DNA of 64,000 nucleotides from Guptibacillus algicola (lineage in GTDB: Bacteria; Bacillota; Bacilli; Bacillales; Guptibacillaceae), in contig NZ_JAIVAF010000001.1 of NCBI RefSeq assembly GCF_020171805.1, positions 682,001 to 746,000 of the forward strand, read 5' to 3'. Shown piece by piece: positions 53,354 through 62,495 of the stretch. The notes below the pieces were generated by a model. The model searched no databases. It was not told the origin of the DNA and saw only the letters and a list, made by a program, of their open reading frames with translations. Numbering within the stretch: position 1 is the stretch's first letter; each line of letters starts with the position of its first letter. A program made the translations under genes and the position numbers.

Positions 53354-53959
53354 TTATGCTAAATAATTTGTCATTACTTTAGATACGTAGTTTTGTGTTT
53401 CTTTGAATGGAGGGATACCTCCATACTTATCAACATTTCCCGGTCCGGCATTATAAGCCGCTAGAGCAAGCTTTGTATCTCCATCATATTTACTCAACAT
53501 TTGCTTAATGTATCTTACGCCACCTTCGATATTTTGCTTAGCATCAAAGGGATCTTCGACTCCAAGACCTCTAGCCGTTGCAGGCATAAGTTGCATAAGT
53601 CCTACTGCCCCAGCATGGCTTACAGCTGATGGATCGTATCCGGACTCCTGCTTAACAATCGAATGAACCAATTTCGGGTCTACTTGATACCGACCCGAAA
53701 GCTCTTCGATATATCCATCGATTTCTAATGCCTTCGTTGAGTGACCTGTTGGTTTGAATTGCTCTACCGGCGTTTGCTGTGTAATAGGCGTACTATTACT
53801 TTTATTATGATTAATCTGATCGTATGAAGTGTAAGATATAGCCTGTTCTAACATTTTAAGAAAAGGAGTGGCTACCTGCTGATTTGAATTTCCGTTTCCA
53901 GATTGAAATTGACGCAACGCCTGTAAATCCATCATAGCGCGAATAAGTTCTGCCCTCAT
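53354..53959 (-). CDS. Lytic transglycosylase, SLT domain (YjbJ/CwlQ-like)
   Basis: The 201-residue protein has a C-terminal SLT goose-lysozyme-like domain (about 80-201). The catalytic Glu is in VHSIVKQESGYDP, with the motifs GAVGLMQLMPATARGLGV and LALAAYNAGPGNVDKYGGIPP. It cleaves glycan strands of peptidoglycan. No standard signal peptide is seen at the N-terminus (MRAELIRAMMDLQALRQFQ), so its route out of the cell is unclear; B. subtilis YjbJ/CwlQ is built in the same way. Only moderately similar in the first 80 residues. Confidence 0.88.
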   Translation of the reverse strand: MRAELIRAMMDLQALRQFQSGNGNSNQQVATPFLKMLEQAISYTSYDQINHNKSNSTPITQQTPVEQFKPTGHSTKALEIDGYIEELSGRYQVDPKLVHSIVKQESGYDPSAVSHAGAVGLMQLMPATARGLGVEDPFDAKQNIEGGVRYIKQMLSKYDGDTKLALAAYNAGPGNVDKYGGIPPFKETQNYVSKVMTNYLA

Positions 53960-54080
53960 GACGACACCTCTAAGTAATCTTTTTCCTTATTATAACAAAG
54001 ATCACTTAATAGGTTGGACTTTTTTTATATTGCGAATTATTATTAATCCTATCATTTTAGTGGGATTAATGATGAAAGGG

Positions 54081-54113
54081 TGCGCCTTTAGGAAGGTTTC
54101 TCCTAAAGGCGCA
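54081..54113. terminator. Hairpin downstream of the degenerate rhodanese gene
   Basis: A perfect 13-bp inverted repeat (54081-54093 with 54101-54113) with a 7-base loop. No U-tract follows on either strand, so it may act as an RNA 3'-end stabiliser rather than a strong terminator. Confidence 0.55.
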
Positions 54114-54120
54114 TATTACT

Positions 54121-54465
54121 CTATGATGAAACTGTCATGTAATAAATGGGCTGTTTTGATTGTTTTAACAATATCTTCGCAGCTATCCTTGCCGCTTTGC
54201 GGTCTTCTGCAAGCACAACGATTTCTTTATCACACACATCATTTTCCCTTGTTTGTCTACCTAGATAAGAAAGCGGAATATTCTTAGCTTTCTCATACGG
54301 CATCCTGTGCGATAGAATATAATCTCTCACATCTATCAAGCAATATTTATCATCATCGAATGGATCAACATTAATGGGCTTTAAATACGTATAGGGATGA
54401 ACGACTTTCCACAACCCAATGATTAAAGCCGCAGCCATAGCGATAGCCATACCCCATAGTTCCAT
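54121..54465 (-). CDS. Membrane-anchored rhodanese-like protein lacking the catalytic cysteine
   Basis: The 114-residue protein begins with one membrane helix (MELWGMAIAMAAALIIGLWKVV). A compact rhodanese fold (YCLIDVRDYILSHRMPYEKAKNIPLSYL) follows, and the part equivalent to the active-site loop reads VVLAEDRKAARIAAKILL, with Ala-Glu where the intact paralogue next door has MICRSGRRS. It cannot be a sulfurtransferase. It may be a binding or regulatory domain. It lies 27 bp after the intact rhodanese gene and is probably co-transcribed with it. Confidence 0.8.
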   Translation of the reverse strand: MELWGMAIAMAAALIIGLWKVVHPYTYLKPINVDPFDDDKYCLIDVRDYILSHRMPYEKAKNIPLSYLGRQTRENDVCDKEIVVLAEDRKAARIAAKILLKQSKQPIYYMTVSS

Positions 54466-54492
54466 CTGGATTCTCTCCTTTTCTTGGGAAGG

Positions 54493-54801
54493 TTACTTTA
54501 CGTCACCTTCCCACTTCATCATACCGCCTACCATATTCTTCACTTCATAGCCAGCTTCTTGTAAATATTCACATGCATGCTCGCTTCTTCTTCCTGAGCG
54601 ACAAATCATGATATGCTCTTCGTCTTTATTTATTTCTTCAAGTCGTTCAGGAATAGTACCAAGACGAATGTGTTTAGCAACAGGGATCTTTCCTTCTGCT
54701 ACCTCTTCATCCTCACGAACGTCGATGAGTGAGACACTTTTCCCCTCATTTAGTAGCTGTTGAACCTCTTCAGGTGTAATCGTCTTAATTTCATTACTCA
54801 T
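54493..54801 (-). CDS. Rhodanese-like sulfurtransferase
   Basis: The 102-residue single rhodanese domain has IDVREDEEVAEGKIPVAKHIRLGTIP and catalytic Cys in IMICRSGRRSEHACEYL. It transfers sulfane sulfur, probably to thiols or in sulfur delivery. The ATG at 54801 follows AAGGAGAA. It is upstream of the Cys-less paralogue and downstream of leuS, but about 240 bp from leuS, whose terminator separates the two. Confidence 0.88.
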   Translation of the reverse strand: MSNEIKTITPEEVQQLLNEGKSVSLIDVREDEEVAEGKIPVAKHIRLGTIPERLEEINKDEEHIMICRSGRRSEHACEYLQEAGYEVKNMVGGMMKWEGDVK

Positions 54802-55003
54802 ATAACATTCTCCTTCCTGAACGATAGTTTTCATTGATATGGTTGCTTCACCAAAACAATCCTACATCATTTTTATCTTTAATTCAAGAAATCAAACTGG
54901 CATGTATTTTTTGAAGAGAGTATTCTCTTCATGAGCTTTGATTTGTCTAACCCATACTATTAATCTTTGGCAAAAAAGTGTGTTAACCAGGGCCTGATTT
55001 CAT

Positions 55004-55044
55004 GAAAGAAAGCCAGAGATCAAGTTGATCTCTGGCTTTCATTT
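55004..55044 (-). terminator. leuS terminator
   Basis: A perfect 15-bp stem (55008-55022 with 55026-55040) with a 3-base loop, followed by a T-rich stretch on the minus strand. Confidence 0.85.
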
Positions 55045-57458
55045 TAATTTGCTACGATGTTTACAAGCTTTCCAGGAACTGCAATCACTTTACGAATTGT
55101 TTTCCCTTCAATTTGCTCTTTGATTTTCTCGTGACCCATCGCAATTTCTTGCATTTCTTCACGAGAAGCTTCAGAAGGAATCGAAATCTTAGCACGTAGC
55201 TTTCCATTCACTTGTACCACGATTTCTACTTCATCCACTGTTAGCTTACTTTCATCGAACGTTGGCCAGCTTGCATATGCAAGCGTTCCAGTATGTCCAA
55301 GCTTCTCCCACAATTCTTCAGTAAGGTGAGGAGCAACTGGAGATAGAAGCTTCACAAAGCCTTCCATCAAGTGAGTTGGAAGAGACTCTTGTTTATACGC
55401 TTCGTTTACGAATACCATCATTTGTGAGATAGCTGTATTAAAGCGCAGCCCTTCGAAGTCTTCTGTAACTTTCTTCACCGTTTCATGATAGACACGTTCT
55501 AAACCTTCTTCAGGTTCAGCTTCCGTTATTGCGCTGTTGGAAAGGTCTCCTTCTCCAAACAAGCGCCACACACGATCAAGGAATCTTCTTGCACCATCTA
55601 GTCCATTGCTAGACCAAGCAATCGAACCTTCAAATGGCCCCATAAACATTTCGTAAAGGCGAAGTGTGTCGGCACCATGCGTTTCAACAATTTCATCTGG
55701 GTTTACGACGTTACCTTTTGATTTACTCATCTTTTCATTGTTTTCTCCAAGAATCATTCCTTGATTTCGAAGACGCTGGAAAGGTTCCTTGGTTGGAACA
55801 ACTCCAATATCATAAAGGACTTTATGCCAGAAACGAGCGTATAGCAAATGCAATACCGCATGCTCTGCTCCTCCGATATACATATCAACAGGAAGCCAGT
55901 CTTCAAGCTTCTTTGGATCTGCCAACATTTCATCGTTATCCGGGTCGATATAGCGTAGATAATACCAGCAGCTTCCAGCCCACTGAGGCATTGTGTTCGT
56001 TTCACGACGACCCTTCATGCCAGTTTTAGGATCTTCAACGTTCAACCATTCCTCGATGTTAGCAAGTGGTGACTCTCCTGTACCAGAAGGCTTGATCTCT
56101 GTTGTCTCAGGAAGCACGACTGGTAAATCCTGTTCAGGAACAGCACTCATCGATCCGTCTTCCCAATGAATGATTGGAATTGGTTCACCCCAATAACGCT
56201 GACGGCTGAACAACCAATCTCTTAGTCTGTACGTTGTTTTCTTTTTACCTTTTTCCTTCTCTTCTAACCATTCGATACTTTTAGTGATCGCTTCTGCTTT
56301 ATCAAGCCCATTAAGGAAATCAGAGTTAACGTGTTTTCCTTCTTCTGTATAAGCCTCTTTCGAAATATCTCCGCCTGAAACTACCTCTCTTATCGGAAGA
56401 TCGAAACCTGTTGCAAACTCATAGTCTCGCTCATCATGAGCAGGTACTGCCATAATCGCCCCTGTCCCATAACTCATTAGAACGTAGTCAGCAACCCAGA
56501 TTGGAAGCTTTTCATTGTTAATCGGATTGATCGCATAAGCCCCTGTGAAGACGCCTGTCTTCTCTTTTGAAAGTTCCGTCCTCTCAAGATCACTCTTTGT
56601 TTGCACACTAGAGCGGTACTCTGTAACCTTTGAAGATTCTTCATCAGTAGAAATCACATCAACAAGCGGATGCTCTGGAGCAAGAACCATATACGTCGCT
56701 CCAAATAGCGTATCAGGACGTGTCGTAAAGACATCGATCGATGCATCATGTCCGTCGATGTCAAACGTTACTTCTGCACCTTCAGATTTTCCAATCCAAT
56801 TACGCTGCATCTCTTTAATGCTGTCAGACCAGTCTAATTCTTCTAGGTCTTCAAGCAAACGATCAGCGTATTCTGTAATTTTAAGCACCCACTGTTTCAT
56901 AGGCTTGCGTACAACTGGGTGTCCGCCTCTCTCACTTTTACCATCGATGACTTCTTCGTTCGCAAGAACAGTACCTAGTGCTGGACACCAGTTCACTGCG
57001 ACTTCATCGACATAAGCAAGTCCTTTTTCATAAAGCTTAGTGAAAATCCACTGCGTCCACTTATAGTAATTAGGATCTGTCGTATTTACTTCTCGGTCCC
57101 AATCATAAGAGAAACCAAGTTCCTTAATTTGGCGACGGAACGTATTAATATTTTGCTGTGTAAACTCACGAGGGTTATTCCCCGTATCAAGTGCGTATTG
57201 CTCTGCAGGAAGACCAAATGCATCCCAACCGATCGGATGCAGAACGTTATAGCCTTGCATTCGTTTCATTCGGGACAGAATGTCTGTAGCTGTGTAGCCC
57301 TCTGGATGGCCAACATGTAGCCCTGCTCCTGATGGATATGGAAACATATCAAGGAAGTAAACCTTCTCTCCCTCTGTTTCGTCAGCTGTTTTAAACGTTT
57401 TGTTTTGTTCCCAATATTGTTGCCATTTCTTTTCTATCGTTTTGTGATCAAAAGACAA
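55044..57458 (-). CDS. leuS: Leucyl-tRNA synthetase
   Basis: The 804-residue class I synthetase has HIGH as HVGH (residues 48-51, [17 protein letters not shown]) and KMSKS at 576-580. A CP1 editing domain lies around 220-420 ([39 protein letters not shown]), followed by a C-terminal anticodon-binding helix bundle. It charges tRNA-Leu and edits misacylated products. The start is TTG at 57458, seven bases after AAGGAGAG. Expression is controlled by a leucine T-box leader. Same position as in B. subtilis. Confidence 0.98.
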   Translation of the reverse strand: MSFDHKTIEKKWQQYWEQNKTFKTADETEGEKVYFLDMFPYPSGAGLHVGHPEGYTATDILSRMKRMQGYNVLHPIGWDAFGLPAEQYALDTGNNPREFTQQNINTFRRQIKELGFSYDWDREVNTTDPNYYKWTQWIFTKLYEKGLAYVDEVAVNWCPALGTVLANEEVIDGKSERGGHPVVRKPMKQWVLKITEYADRLLEDLEELDWSDSIKEMQRNWIGKSEGAEVTFDIDGHDASIDVFTTRPDTLFGATYMVLAPEHPLVDVISTDEESSKVTEYRSSVQTKSDLERTELSKEKTGVFTGAYAINPINNEKLPIWVADYVLMSYGTGAIMAVPAHDERDYEFATGFDLPIREVVSGGDISKEAYTEEGKHVNSDFLNGLDKAEAITKSIEWLEEKEKGKKKTTYRLRDWLFSRQRYWGEPIPIIHWEDGSMSAVPEQDLPVVLPETTEIKPSGTGESPLANIEEWLNVEDPKTGMKGRRETNTMPQWAGSCWYYLRYIDPDNDEMLADPKKLEDWLPVDMYIGGAEHAVLHLLYARFWHKVLYDIGVVPTKEPFQRLRNQGMILGENNEKMSKSKGNVVNPDEIVETHGADTLRLYEMFMGPFEGSIAWSSNGLDGARRFLDRVWRLFGEGDLSNSAITEAEPEEGLERVYHETVKKVTEDFEGLRFNTAISQMMVFVNEAYKQESLPTHLMEGFVKLLSPVAPHLTEELWEKLGHTGTLAYASWPTFDESKLTVDEVEIVVQVNGKLRAKISIPSEASREEMQEIAMGHEKIKEQIEGKTIRKVIAVPGKLVNIVAN

Positions 57459-57489
57459 TGCTGCTCTCTCCTTCCAACTATCACTAAAA

Positions 57490-57766
57490 TAAAAAAACCT
57501 CCCATCCCTGTCTATAAACAGGGACGAGAGGTTGAGAATCTAACATTCACAATCACCCGCGGTACCACCCGGATTAGTGCTATAACTGCACTCACTTTAG
57601 GCCTTTAACGCAGGCGGACGGGGCACCTTACTCTAATTCAGGATTCCGATTCAAAGGCGAGTTCATAAAGTTTCTATGTTAACTTTCACCACCCGTTAAC
57701 TCTCTACGAATAGAAGCTTTATTACTATTCCTCATCATAATCGTTTAGGTCAATCTTAGTATATAA
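57490..57766 (-). promoter_or_regulatory. Leucine T-box leader of leuS
   Basis: Minus strand: a Stem I region with the specifier-loop motif GAACTCGCC, whose CTC (complement of 57659-57661) is a leucine codon. The T-box core GGGTGGTACCGCGGG follows (complement of 57556-57570), then a terminator hairpin with T7 (complement of 57491-57533). Confidence 0.93.
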
Positions 57767-57771
57767 TTTGT

Positions 57772-57800
57772 ATTGTATGAATACTTCAGAAAATTGTCAA
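57772..57800 (-). promoter_or_regulatory. leuS promoter
   Basis: A perfect TTGACA (complement of 57795-57800), 17-bp spacer, TACAAT (complement of 57772-57777). It reads into the leucine T-box. Confidence 0.85.
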
Positions 57801-57880
57801 GAACATTATCATCTTAGACGTCATCTATTAAATTTATACTATCACATATTGCAATAACAGTATCTATTATTTACGATTCA

Positions 57881-57907
57881 AAAAAAACGCACCCAAATGG
57901 GCGCGTT
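57881..57907 (-). terminator. Terminator of the small acidic-basic protein gene
   Basis: AACGCACCC pairs with GGGCGCGTT (with one mismatch), followed by T8 on the minus strand. It overlaps the stop codon. Confidence 0.75.
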
Positions 57908-58118
57908 ATCCTTCTCTATATTTCTTTTGGCTAGCAGAGTCATCTTTTGATTTTGGTTTATTTTTCTCTTCTCGTTGTTCTTCTTTCAAGTCTTCAAGAG
58001 GAATAGGGTCCACGTTCATCTCTGATATATCTTCGTCAAGCTGATTACGTTCTTTATCAGGAAGCTGTTCGGGATTGTTCGTTTGCCCTTTTTTATGACG
58101 CTTTTCATTATCTTTCAT
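57906..58118 (-). CDS. Small highly charged hydrophilic protein
   Basis: The 70-residue, entirely hydrophilic protein has no hydrophobic core: about half its residues are Lys, Glu, Asp, Arg, Asn or Gln. It is probably disordered. EDISEMNVDPIPLEDLKEE in the middle is the only patterned part. The ATG follows AGAGGTGAT and a terminator closes it, so it looks like a true monocistronic gene. No family recognised. Confidence 0.68.
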   Translation of the reverse strand: MKDNEKRHKKGQTNNPEQLPDKERNQLDEDISEMNVDPIPLEDLKEEQREEKNKPKSKDDSASQKKYREG

Positions 58119-58269
58119 ACGATCACCTCTTCATTTTGGCTATAGTCTCCTTTACCACAACCTAAATAATCCCAAACATTTAAAGGAAGTTGGAGATAAC
58201 TTACGAAAGTGATAGAATTTGATTATTATTTAGGGACGAGCAAAGCTCGTGAGAGGAGTCACACTATCT

Positions 58270-59232
58270 ATGAAATCAAATGCCTTCCCCGCTCACTTTG
58301 GAACGGATATGCGCTACTATTCCTTTAATCATTACTTACGAGAAACGTTCGGTCATAAGGTTTTTAAGGTGCCTCTCGATGGAGGATTCGATTGTCCAAA
58401 CCGCGATGGAAAAGTTGCACACGGAGGCTGTACGTTTTGCAGCGTGAGTGGATCTGGTGATTTTGCAGGCGACCGACAAGATGATCTCATCACACAATTC
58501 AACACCATCAAAGATCGAACGCGCGCAAAGAAATGGAAAGATGCCAAGTACCTTGGATATTTCCAAGCATTCACGAATACATATGCACCTGTTGATGAAC
58601 TTCGTGATAAATATGAAATGATTTTACAACAGGACGATGTTGTTGGACTTTCGATCGCAACCAGACCAGACTGCCTCCCGGATGACGTTGTGGAATATTT
58701 AGCAGAACTAAACGAGCGAACATTCCTAATGGTTGAATTAGGATTACAAACCGTTCATGATCATACTGGTGAATTGATCAATAGAGCTCATGATTATGAT
58801 TGCTATGTAGAGGGCGTTGAAAAGCTAAGAAAGCATAATATCAACGTTGTTTCTCATATCATCAATGGTTTACCAAGGGAGACACCTGAGATGATGATGG
58901 AAACGGCAAAAGCAGTGTCAAAATTAGATGTACAAGGAATCAAAATTCATTTATTACATCTCCTTCGCAATACCGCGATGGTGAAGCAGTATGAAAAAGG
59001 GATGCTTGACTTTCTCGACCGCGATACGTATGTCAATTTAGTAGTCGATCAGTTGGAAGTCATACCTCCCAACATGGTCATTCACAGAATCACGGGTGAT
59101 GGTCCAGCTGAACTATTGATTGGCCCGATGTGGAGTACAAATAAGTTTGGCGTTTTAAATGCGATAAAAGACGAAATGGTCCGTAGAGATACGTGGCAAG
59201 GGAAATATGAAACAGGAAAGGTGACTACATGA
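58270..59232 (+). CDS. ytqA: Radical SAM protein YtqA (TIGR01212 type)
   Basis: The 320-residue radical SAM enzyme has its cysteine cluster in GGFDCPNRDGKVAHGGCTFCS. This is the long-spaced variant of the family (Cys, 12 residues, Cys-x-x-Cys), with GLQTVHDHTGELINRAHDYD and GIKIHLLHLLRNT further on. It is thought to modify tRNA or another substrate; the reaction is unknown. The start is ATG at 58270 after GAGAGGAG; a GTG at 58249 is upstream of that site. It overlaps ytqB by 4 bp. Confidence 0.92.
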   Translation: MKSNAFPAHFGTDMRYYSFNHYLRETFGHKVFKVPLDGGFDCPNRDGKVAHGGCTFCSVSGSGDFAGDRQDDLITQFNTIKDRTRAKKWKDAKYLGYFQAFTNTYAPVDELRDKYEMILQQDDVVGLSIATRPDCLPDDVVEYLAELNERTFLMVELGLQTVHDHTGELINRAHDYDCYVEGVEKLRKHNINVVSHIINGLPRETPEMMMETAKAVSKLDVQGIKIHLLHLLRNTAMVKQYEKGMLDFLDRDTYVNLVVDQLEVIPPNMVIHRITGDGPAELLIGPMWSTNKFGVLNAIKDEMVRRDTWQGKYETGKVTT

Positions 59233-59801
59233 CACTACAGAGGATTCTACCCTTTTCGAGAACGTTGTTAGTTTCAGTTTTAGAAAGGGGGAGCATAGCA
59301 ATAGACGGAACATGCGGCAATGGACATGATACGCTTTACCTGGCTGAACAAGTAGGTGAAACAGGTAAAGTATACGGATTTGACATTCAACGAGAAGCAC
59401 TCCAAGCTACAGAGGCACGCCTCGAACAAGCAGGTCAACGTTCACAAGTACACTTGATACACAGTAGTCATGCTGATGTAGCGAACATAATAGATGAGGA
59501 AGATAAGGGGAATGTTTCTGCTGCGATCTTTAATCTCGGCTACCTTCCTGGTGGAGATAAGTCAATCGTCACGACACCTAACGATACGCTCGATGCTGTT
59601 AAATCACTATTAGAGTTGTTAAGACCAGGTGGAATTCTGATTCTCGTCGTTTACTCTGGACACCCTGAAGGTAAGAAAGAAAGCGAAGCAGTAACCGAAT
59701 TCACTTCAAGTTTGGATCAACGAAATTTTCAAGTACTAAGATATGGATTTATCAACCAAAAGAACAACCCACCATATATACTTGCAATTAGCAAAACATA
59801 A
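59229..59801 (+). CDS. ytqB: Class I SAM-dependent methyltransferase YtqB
   Basis: The 190-residue methyltransferase has SAM-binding IDGTCGNGHDTLYLAEQVG and FDIQREALQATEARL; LGYLPGGDKSIVT is a signature of the YtqB family. Homologues have been linked to tRNA wobble or rRNA methylation (in some species MnmM-like). It is translationally coupled to ytqA (ATGA overlap). Its stop codon lies inside a short copy of a terminator arm (59794-59809) that was duplicated by repeat element B; the full terminator lies 300 bp further on. Confidence 0.92.
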   Translation: MTLQRILPFSRTLLVSVLERGSIAIDGTCGNGHDTLYLAEQVGETGKVYGFDIQREALQATEARLEQAGQRSQVHLIHSSHADVANIIDEEDKGNVSAAIFNLGYLPGGDKSIVTTPNDTLDAVKSLLELLRPGGILILVVYSGHPEGKKESEAVTEFTSSLDQRNFQVLRYGFINQKNNPPYILAISKT

Positions 59802-59809
59802 GGTCGGCA

Positions 59810-60097
59810 AGTGTGAATAAAGTTACGAAATCCATCTATTGATAACATTAGTTCAGGTTGTGAATAAGATGGGATTTCCGATTCAGGAGGCTCGCTTTCC
59901 GCGGGGCGGGCGGTGAGCCTTCTCATCCCGCAGGAGTCGAACCTCCTTCCGCTCCAATCAACGTTATTGTGAGGATATTTACAACATAAAATTAAACCTA
60001 ACTAAAAACTATACATGCTAAAGAAATAAAAATGTTTTGTCTAGATTTAGTACAATTTCCTACGAAATAAGACGAATAATTATCAGGGTTTCTCTAC
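59810..60097 (+). mobile_element. MITE-like element, copy B (shortened, about 290 bp) inside a terminator
   Basis: Its left end (AGTGTGAATAAAGTTACG) and right end (CTACGAAATAAGACG, TTTCTCTACA) align with the ends of copies A and C. Module 1 has lost its centre: AGGAGGCTCG, GCGGGGCGGGCGGTGAG and CCCGCAGGAGTCGAACCTCC remain. Module 2 is missing. Flanks AAACATAAGG-T-CGGC-A (59794-59809) and AAACATAAGG-A-CGGC-G (60098-60113) are a 16-bp direct duplication with two mismatches. This is one arm of the terminator at 60101-60131. Confidence 0.75.
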
Positions 60098-60100
60098 AAA

Positions 60101-60131
60101 CATAAGGACGGCGAATTTCGCCGTCCTTATG
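60101..60131. terminator. Complete terminator downstream of ytqB
   Basis: A perfect stem (CATAAGGACGGCGAA with TTCGCCGTCCTTATG), followed by TTTTA on the plus strand. The left arm is duplicated after the ytqB stop on the other side of copy B. It also faces the convergent 60134-60433 gene. Confidence 0.88.
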
Positions 60132-60133
60132 TT

Positions 60134-60433
60134 TTATAATATTCCCATCGATTCGATATGCTCTCTTGTTCGCTCTGTCCCAAGCTGATGAATCATTCGG
60201 TAGATTTGTTGAAGGTGATCATCATAGTCATGGTTATTCTTATCTTCATGATAATTTGTAGGTACGTGTGATCGATATAGTGATAGTCGACTATCTGTAT
60301 CGATCAAATCGAATAATTCACTTAAATGAAATACATCTTCTTCATCTGCATCTATTTCAAAATTATAGCTTGAAGCGCCTTGATCTTCCAGGATTTCCCC
60401 TGAACCTACAGCTACATAATACCGCTTCTTCAT
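60134..60433 (-). CDS. Uncharacterised small acidic protein
   Basis: The 99-residue soluble acidic protein begins MKKRYYVAVGSGEILEDQ and ends with HQLGTERTREHIESMGIL. Homologues in Bacillaceae carry a hydrolase name without evidence; I see no catalytic motif. EIDADEEDVFHLSELFDLIDTDSRL is a strongly patterned acidic helix. The ATG follows AAAGGGGA. It is convergent with ytqB and upstream of nothing. Confidence 0.75.
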   Translation of the reverse strand: MKKRYYVAVGSGEILEDQGASSYNFEIDADEEDVFHLSELFDLIDTDSRLSLYRSHVPTNYHEDKNNHDYDDHLQQIYRMIHQLGTERTREHIESMGIL

Positions 60434-60499
60434 GGTCTAAGTCCCCTTTCAAGTTTCTATAGGTTACTTTTCTCACGAAGAGACGGTTTTTATACCTTT

Positions 60500-61570
60500 T
60501 TATTGAGAACCCTTATGAAGTCTTCTGTATACCCAACCGTTAAAATAGAAGAACATGCTGGATTTTCCACCTTGCTGTATGATTTTTCGCGCAAGGGACC
60601 GTACATTCTTCTGCTTCATGACCTTCTTATCAGCAAGATAAATCCCAAGGAGACCTTTATTGATCAAACGATGAAAATTTGAATGTGGAAGGTTCTTTAC
60701 ACTTTTATCTGCCTCTTTAATAAAATGTCCAACTCGTTCTGCAAGCTCTTCATTATCTCTGTAATAAAAACAAAAGTTCAAATCCCCGCCAATTCGATCT
60801 TCTTCCTGATCGATGAAATAGTCGAGCATGATATGAAGACCTTGAACCCATGGAAAATATCCTTTTTTGATAACATCCGTACTCCCGCTCGGAATCACTC
60901 CTCCTAGAGAATAGGAGATAAGGCAAAAGATGCCGAGCGTAGAGCCAGCACATGCCGAGAACTCATGCCATGACATATCAGGGAGTTGATCCTTATTTGA
61001 ATTAAACCATTTTTCTAATCTTGGTACTCGTTCTTCTTCCACAACATGCTTATGTATTTGCAGGTCACAATAGTACCTACAGAGTTCAAGCAGCGCTGGT
61101 TGAACTTCCTCAAGGTTTGGGAGCTCTCTTACTACACCCTGACATGTTTTCACTAGAGCTTGAAGATAACCACCATCGTTTTGTTCTTCTCGATAGCGAT
61201 AATAATTAGAGGTGAGCTCTACGTGTGGTGATAAAGCATCGCACATCGATTCATGCAGAGCACTGAAATCTTCTGGATTAAGCGAAGTACTCCTATCGCA
61301 AAGATTATCAAGATAATCGCTAATCGTCTGATAGGCGGCTATGAATTCAATCGATTTATCGATGTTATCTCCTGCGAGCAATCCATAGATTGCCCCACCT
61401 TCACAATGAAATGTCTTTGACTCAATACTCGCTATAGCTTGAGTTCGTAGTTCTTTATCAGGGATATCCTCAGCAAGTTCTTTCCACTTATAAAGCTCTT
61501 TGTGAACTCTTGGCAACACGCGTTTGTAAATGTTAAACATTAACGTCCAGGGTTGAGTAGGTACATTCAA
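60500..61570 (-). CDS. ytpB: Tetraprenyl-beta-curcumene synthase YtpB
   Basis: The 356-residue all-helical class I-like terpene synthase belongs to the DUF2600 (YtpB) family. It has an aspartate-rich motif SDYLDNLCDR in the N-terminal half and a second acidic site LDYFIDQEEDRIGGDLNF. In B. subtilis YtpB cyclises C35 tetraprenyl diphosphate to tetraprenyl-beta-curcumene, the precursor of sesquarterpenes. The start is TTG at 61570 after GGAGTGGAG. It lies 33 bp after ytpA and is probably co-transcribed with it. Confidence 0.92.
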   Translation of the reverse strand: MNVPTQPWTLMFNIYKRVLPRVHKELYKWKELAEDIPDKELRTQAIASIESKTFHCEGGAIYGLLAGDNIDKSIEFIAAYQTISDYLDNLCDRSTSLNPEDFSALHESMCDALSPHVELTSNYYRYREEQNDGGYLQALVKTCQGVVRELPNLEEVQPALLELCRYYCDLQIHKHVVEEERVPRLEKWFNSNKDQLPDMSWHEFSACAGSTLGIFCLISYSLGGVIPSGSTDVIKKGYFPWVQGLHIMLDYFIDQEEDRIGGDLNFCFYYRDNEELAERVGHFIKEADKSVKNLPHSNFHRLINKGLLGIYLADKKVMKQKNVRSLARKIIQQGGKSSMFFYFNGWVYRRLHKGSQ

Positions 61571-61603
61571 TAAACTCCACTCCTAATAGTCAGTTTAGTT
61601 CCA

Positions 61604-62413
61604 TTAAGTGCTACTTTCGTCTATATGTCCTAACAGATCCAGTCTTAGGTTTACAAAAGATAATGCTGATTTAAATACCACTTCTCGTTCTGGCTCATTA
61701 AATACTTCGTGATAGAAACTTTCCCACTCTTTAAAAGACTTGTCAGTAGAGGGGATACGATTAAACCATGAACGAACTGATTTCTTGTCGACAATACGAT
61801 CATCTCCTGCTTGCACAACAAGGAGAGGCAGATCAGTAAATGTTCTCGCACCTTCATTCGCAATTCTCATCGCCTTCACTAATTCACGATACCATCTAAC
61901 CGATACTTTTTTTACAATGAGTGGATCTTCAAGATCTCTAGCGTGGAAGTCTTTGTTCCGTGTAGCAAGTCCAGGTTCCAGCTGAGAACTCAATCTAAGA
62001 GAAGGAACGATTGGATTTAACATCTTCGAAATGAGATCCAGACTTTTCTTTGGTGGATTGACGAGCCCAACACAAGGAGATGAAAGGATAACACCTGATA
62101 ATGAAAAGTCTTTCTCCATAATCGTACGAATGACGGCAAGCCCACCCATACTGTGACCAAGCAAAAACACTGGTAAATGAAATTCATGTGCAGCTTTGAC
62201 CCACTTTTCGATCGTTTCGATATATTGATCAAATGAATCGATATGACCTCTTCTACGTGAACTTTCACCTTGCCCCGGCAAATCTCCAAGAACAACATGA
62301 AAATCTTCACCTAACCATTTTGAAACAAGCCAGTCATAACGACCATGGTGTTCTCCTGCTCCGTGTACTAATACGATTACTGCTTTTGCACCTTCAGTTT
62401 GCTTTATTCTCAT
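61604..62413 (-). CDS. ytpA: YtpA, alpha/beta-hydrolase (monoacylglycerol/lysophospholipase)
   Basis: The 269-residue alpha/beta hydrolase has nucleophile elbow LGHSMGG, oxyanion HGAGEHHGRYDW and catalytic His near YHEVFNEPERE. B. subtilis YtpA is a phospholipase involved in making bacilysocin, a lysophospholipid antibiotic; the sequence pattern VSVRWYRELVKAM to the end agrees. The start is ATG at 62413, eight bases after AAGGGGG; the open frame to 62455 would use GTG without a site. It precedes ytpB and diverges from ytoA. Confidence 0.92.
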   Translation of the reverse strand: MRIKQTEGAKAVIVLVHGAGEHHGRYDWLVSKWLGEDFHVVLGDLPGQGESSRRRGHIDSFDQYIETIEKWVKAAHEFHLPVFLLGHSMGGLAVIRTIMEKDFSLSGVILSSPCVGLVNPPKKSLDLISKMLNPIVPSLRLSSQLEPGLATRNKDFHARDLEDPLIVKKVSVRWYRELVKAMRIANEGARTFTDLPLLVVQAGDDRIVDKKSVRSWFNRIPSTDKSFKEWESFYHEVFNEPEREVVFKSALSFVNLRLDLLGHIDESST

Positions 62414-62446
62414 GGGTAATGCCCCCTTATCTAGCATCAAGCTTTT

Positions 62447-62476
62447 TTGATACACTACATGTGTAAGTATTATATA
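62447..62476 (+). promoter_or_regulatory. ytoA promoter
   Basis: TTGATA (62447-62452), then TTATAT or TATATA at 62470-62476 (17-18 bp spacer), 20 bp before the start of ytoA. Confidence 0.6.
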
Positions 62477-62495
62477 ACAAGGAAGTTGGGATCTT

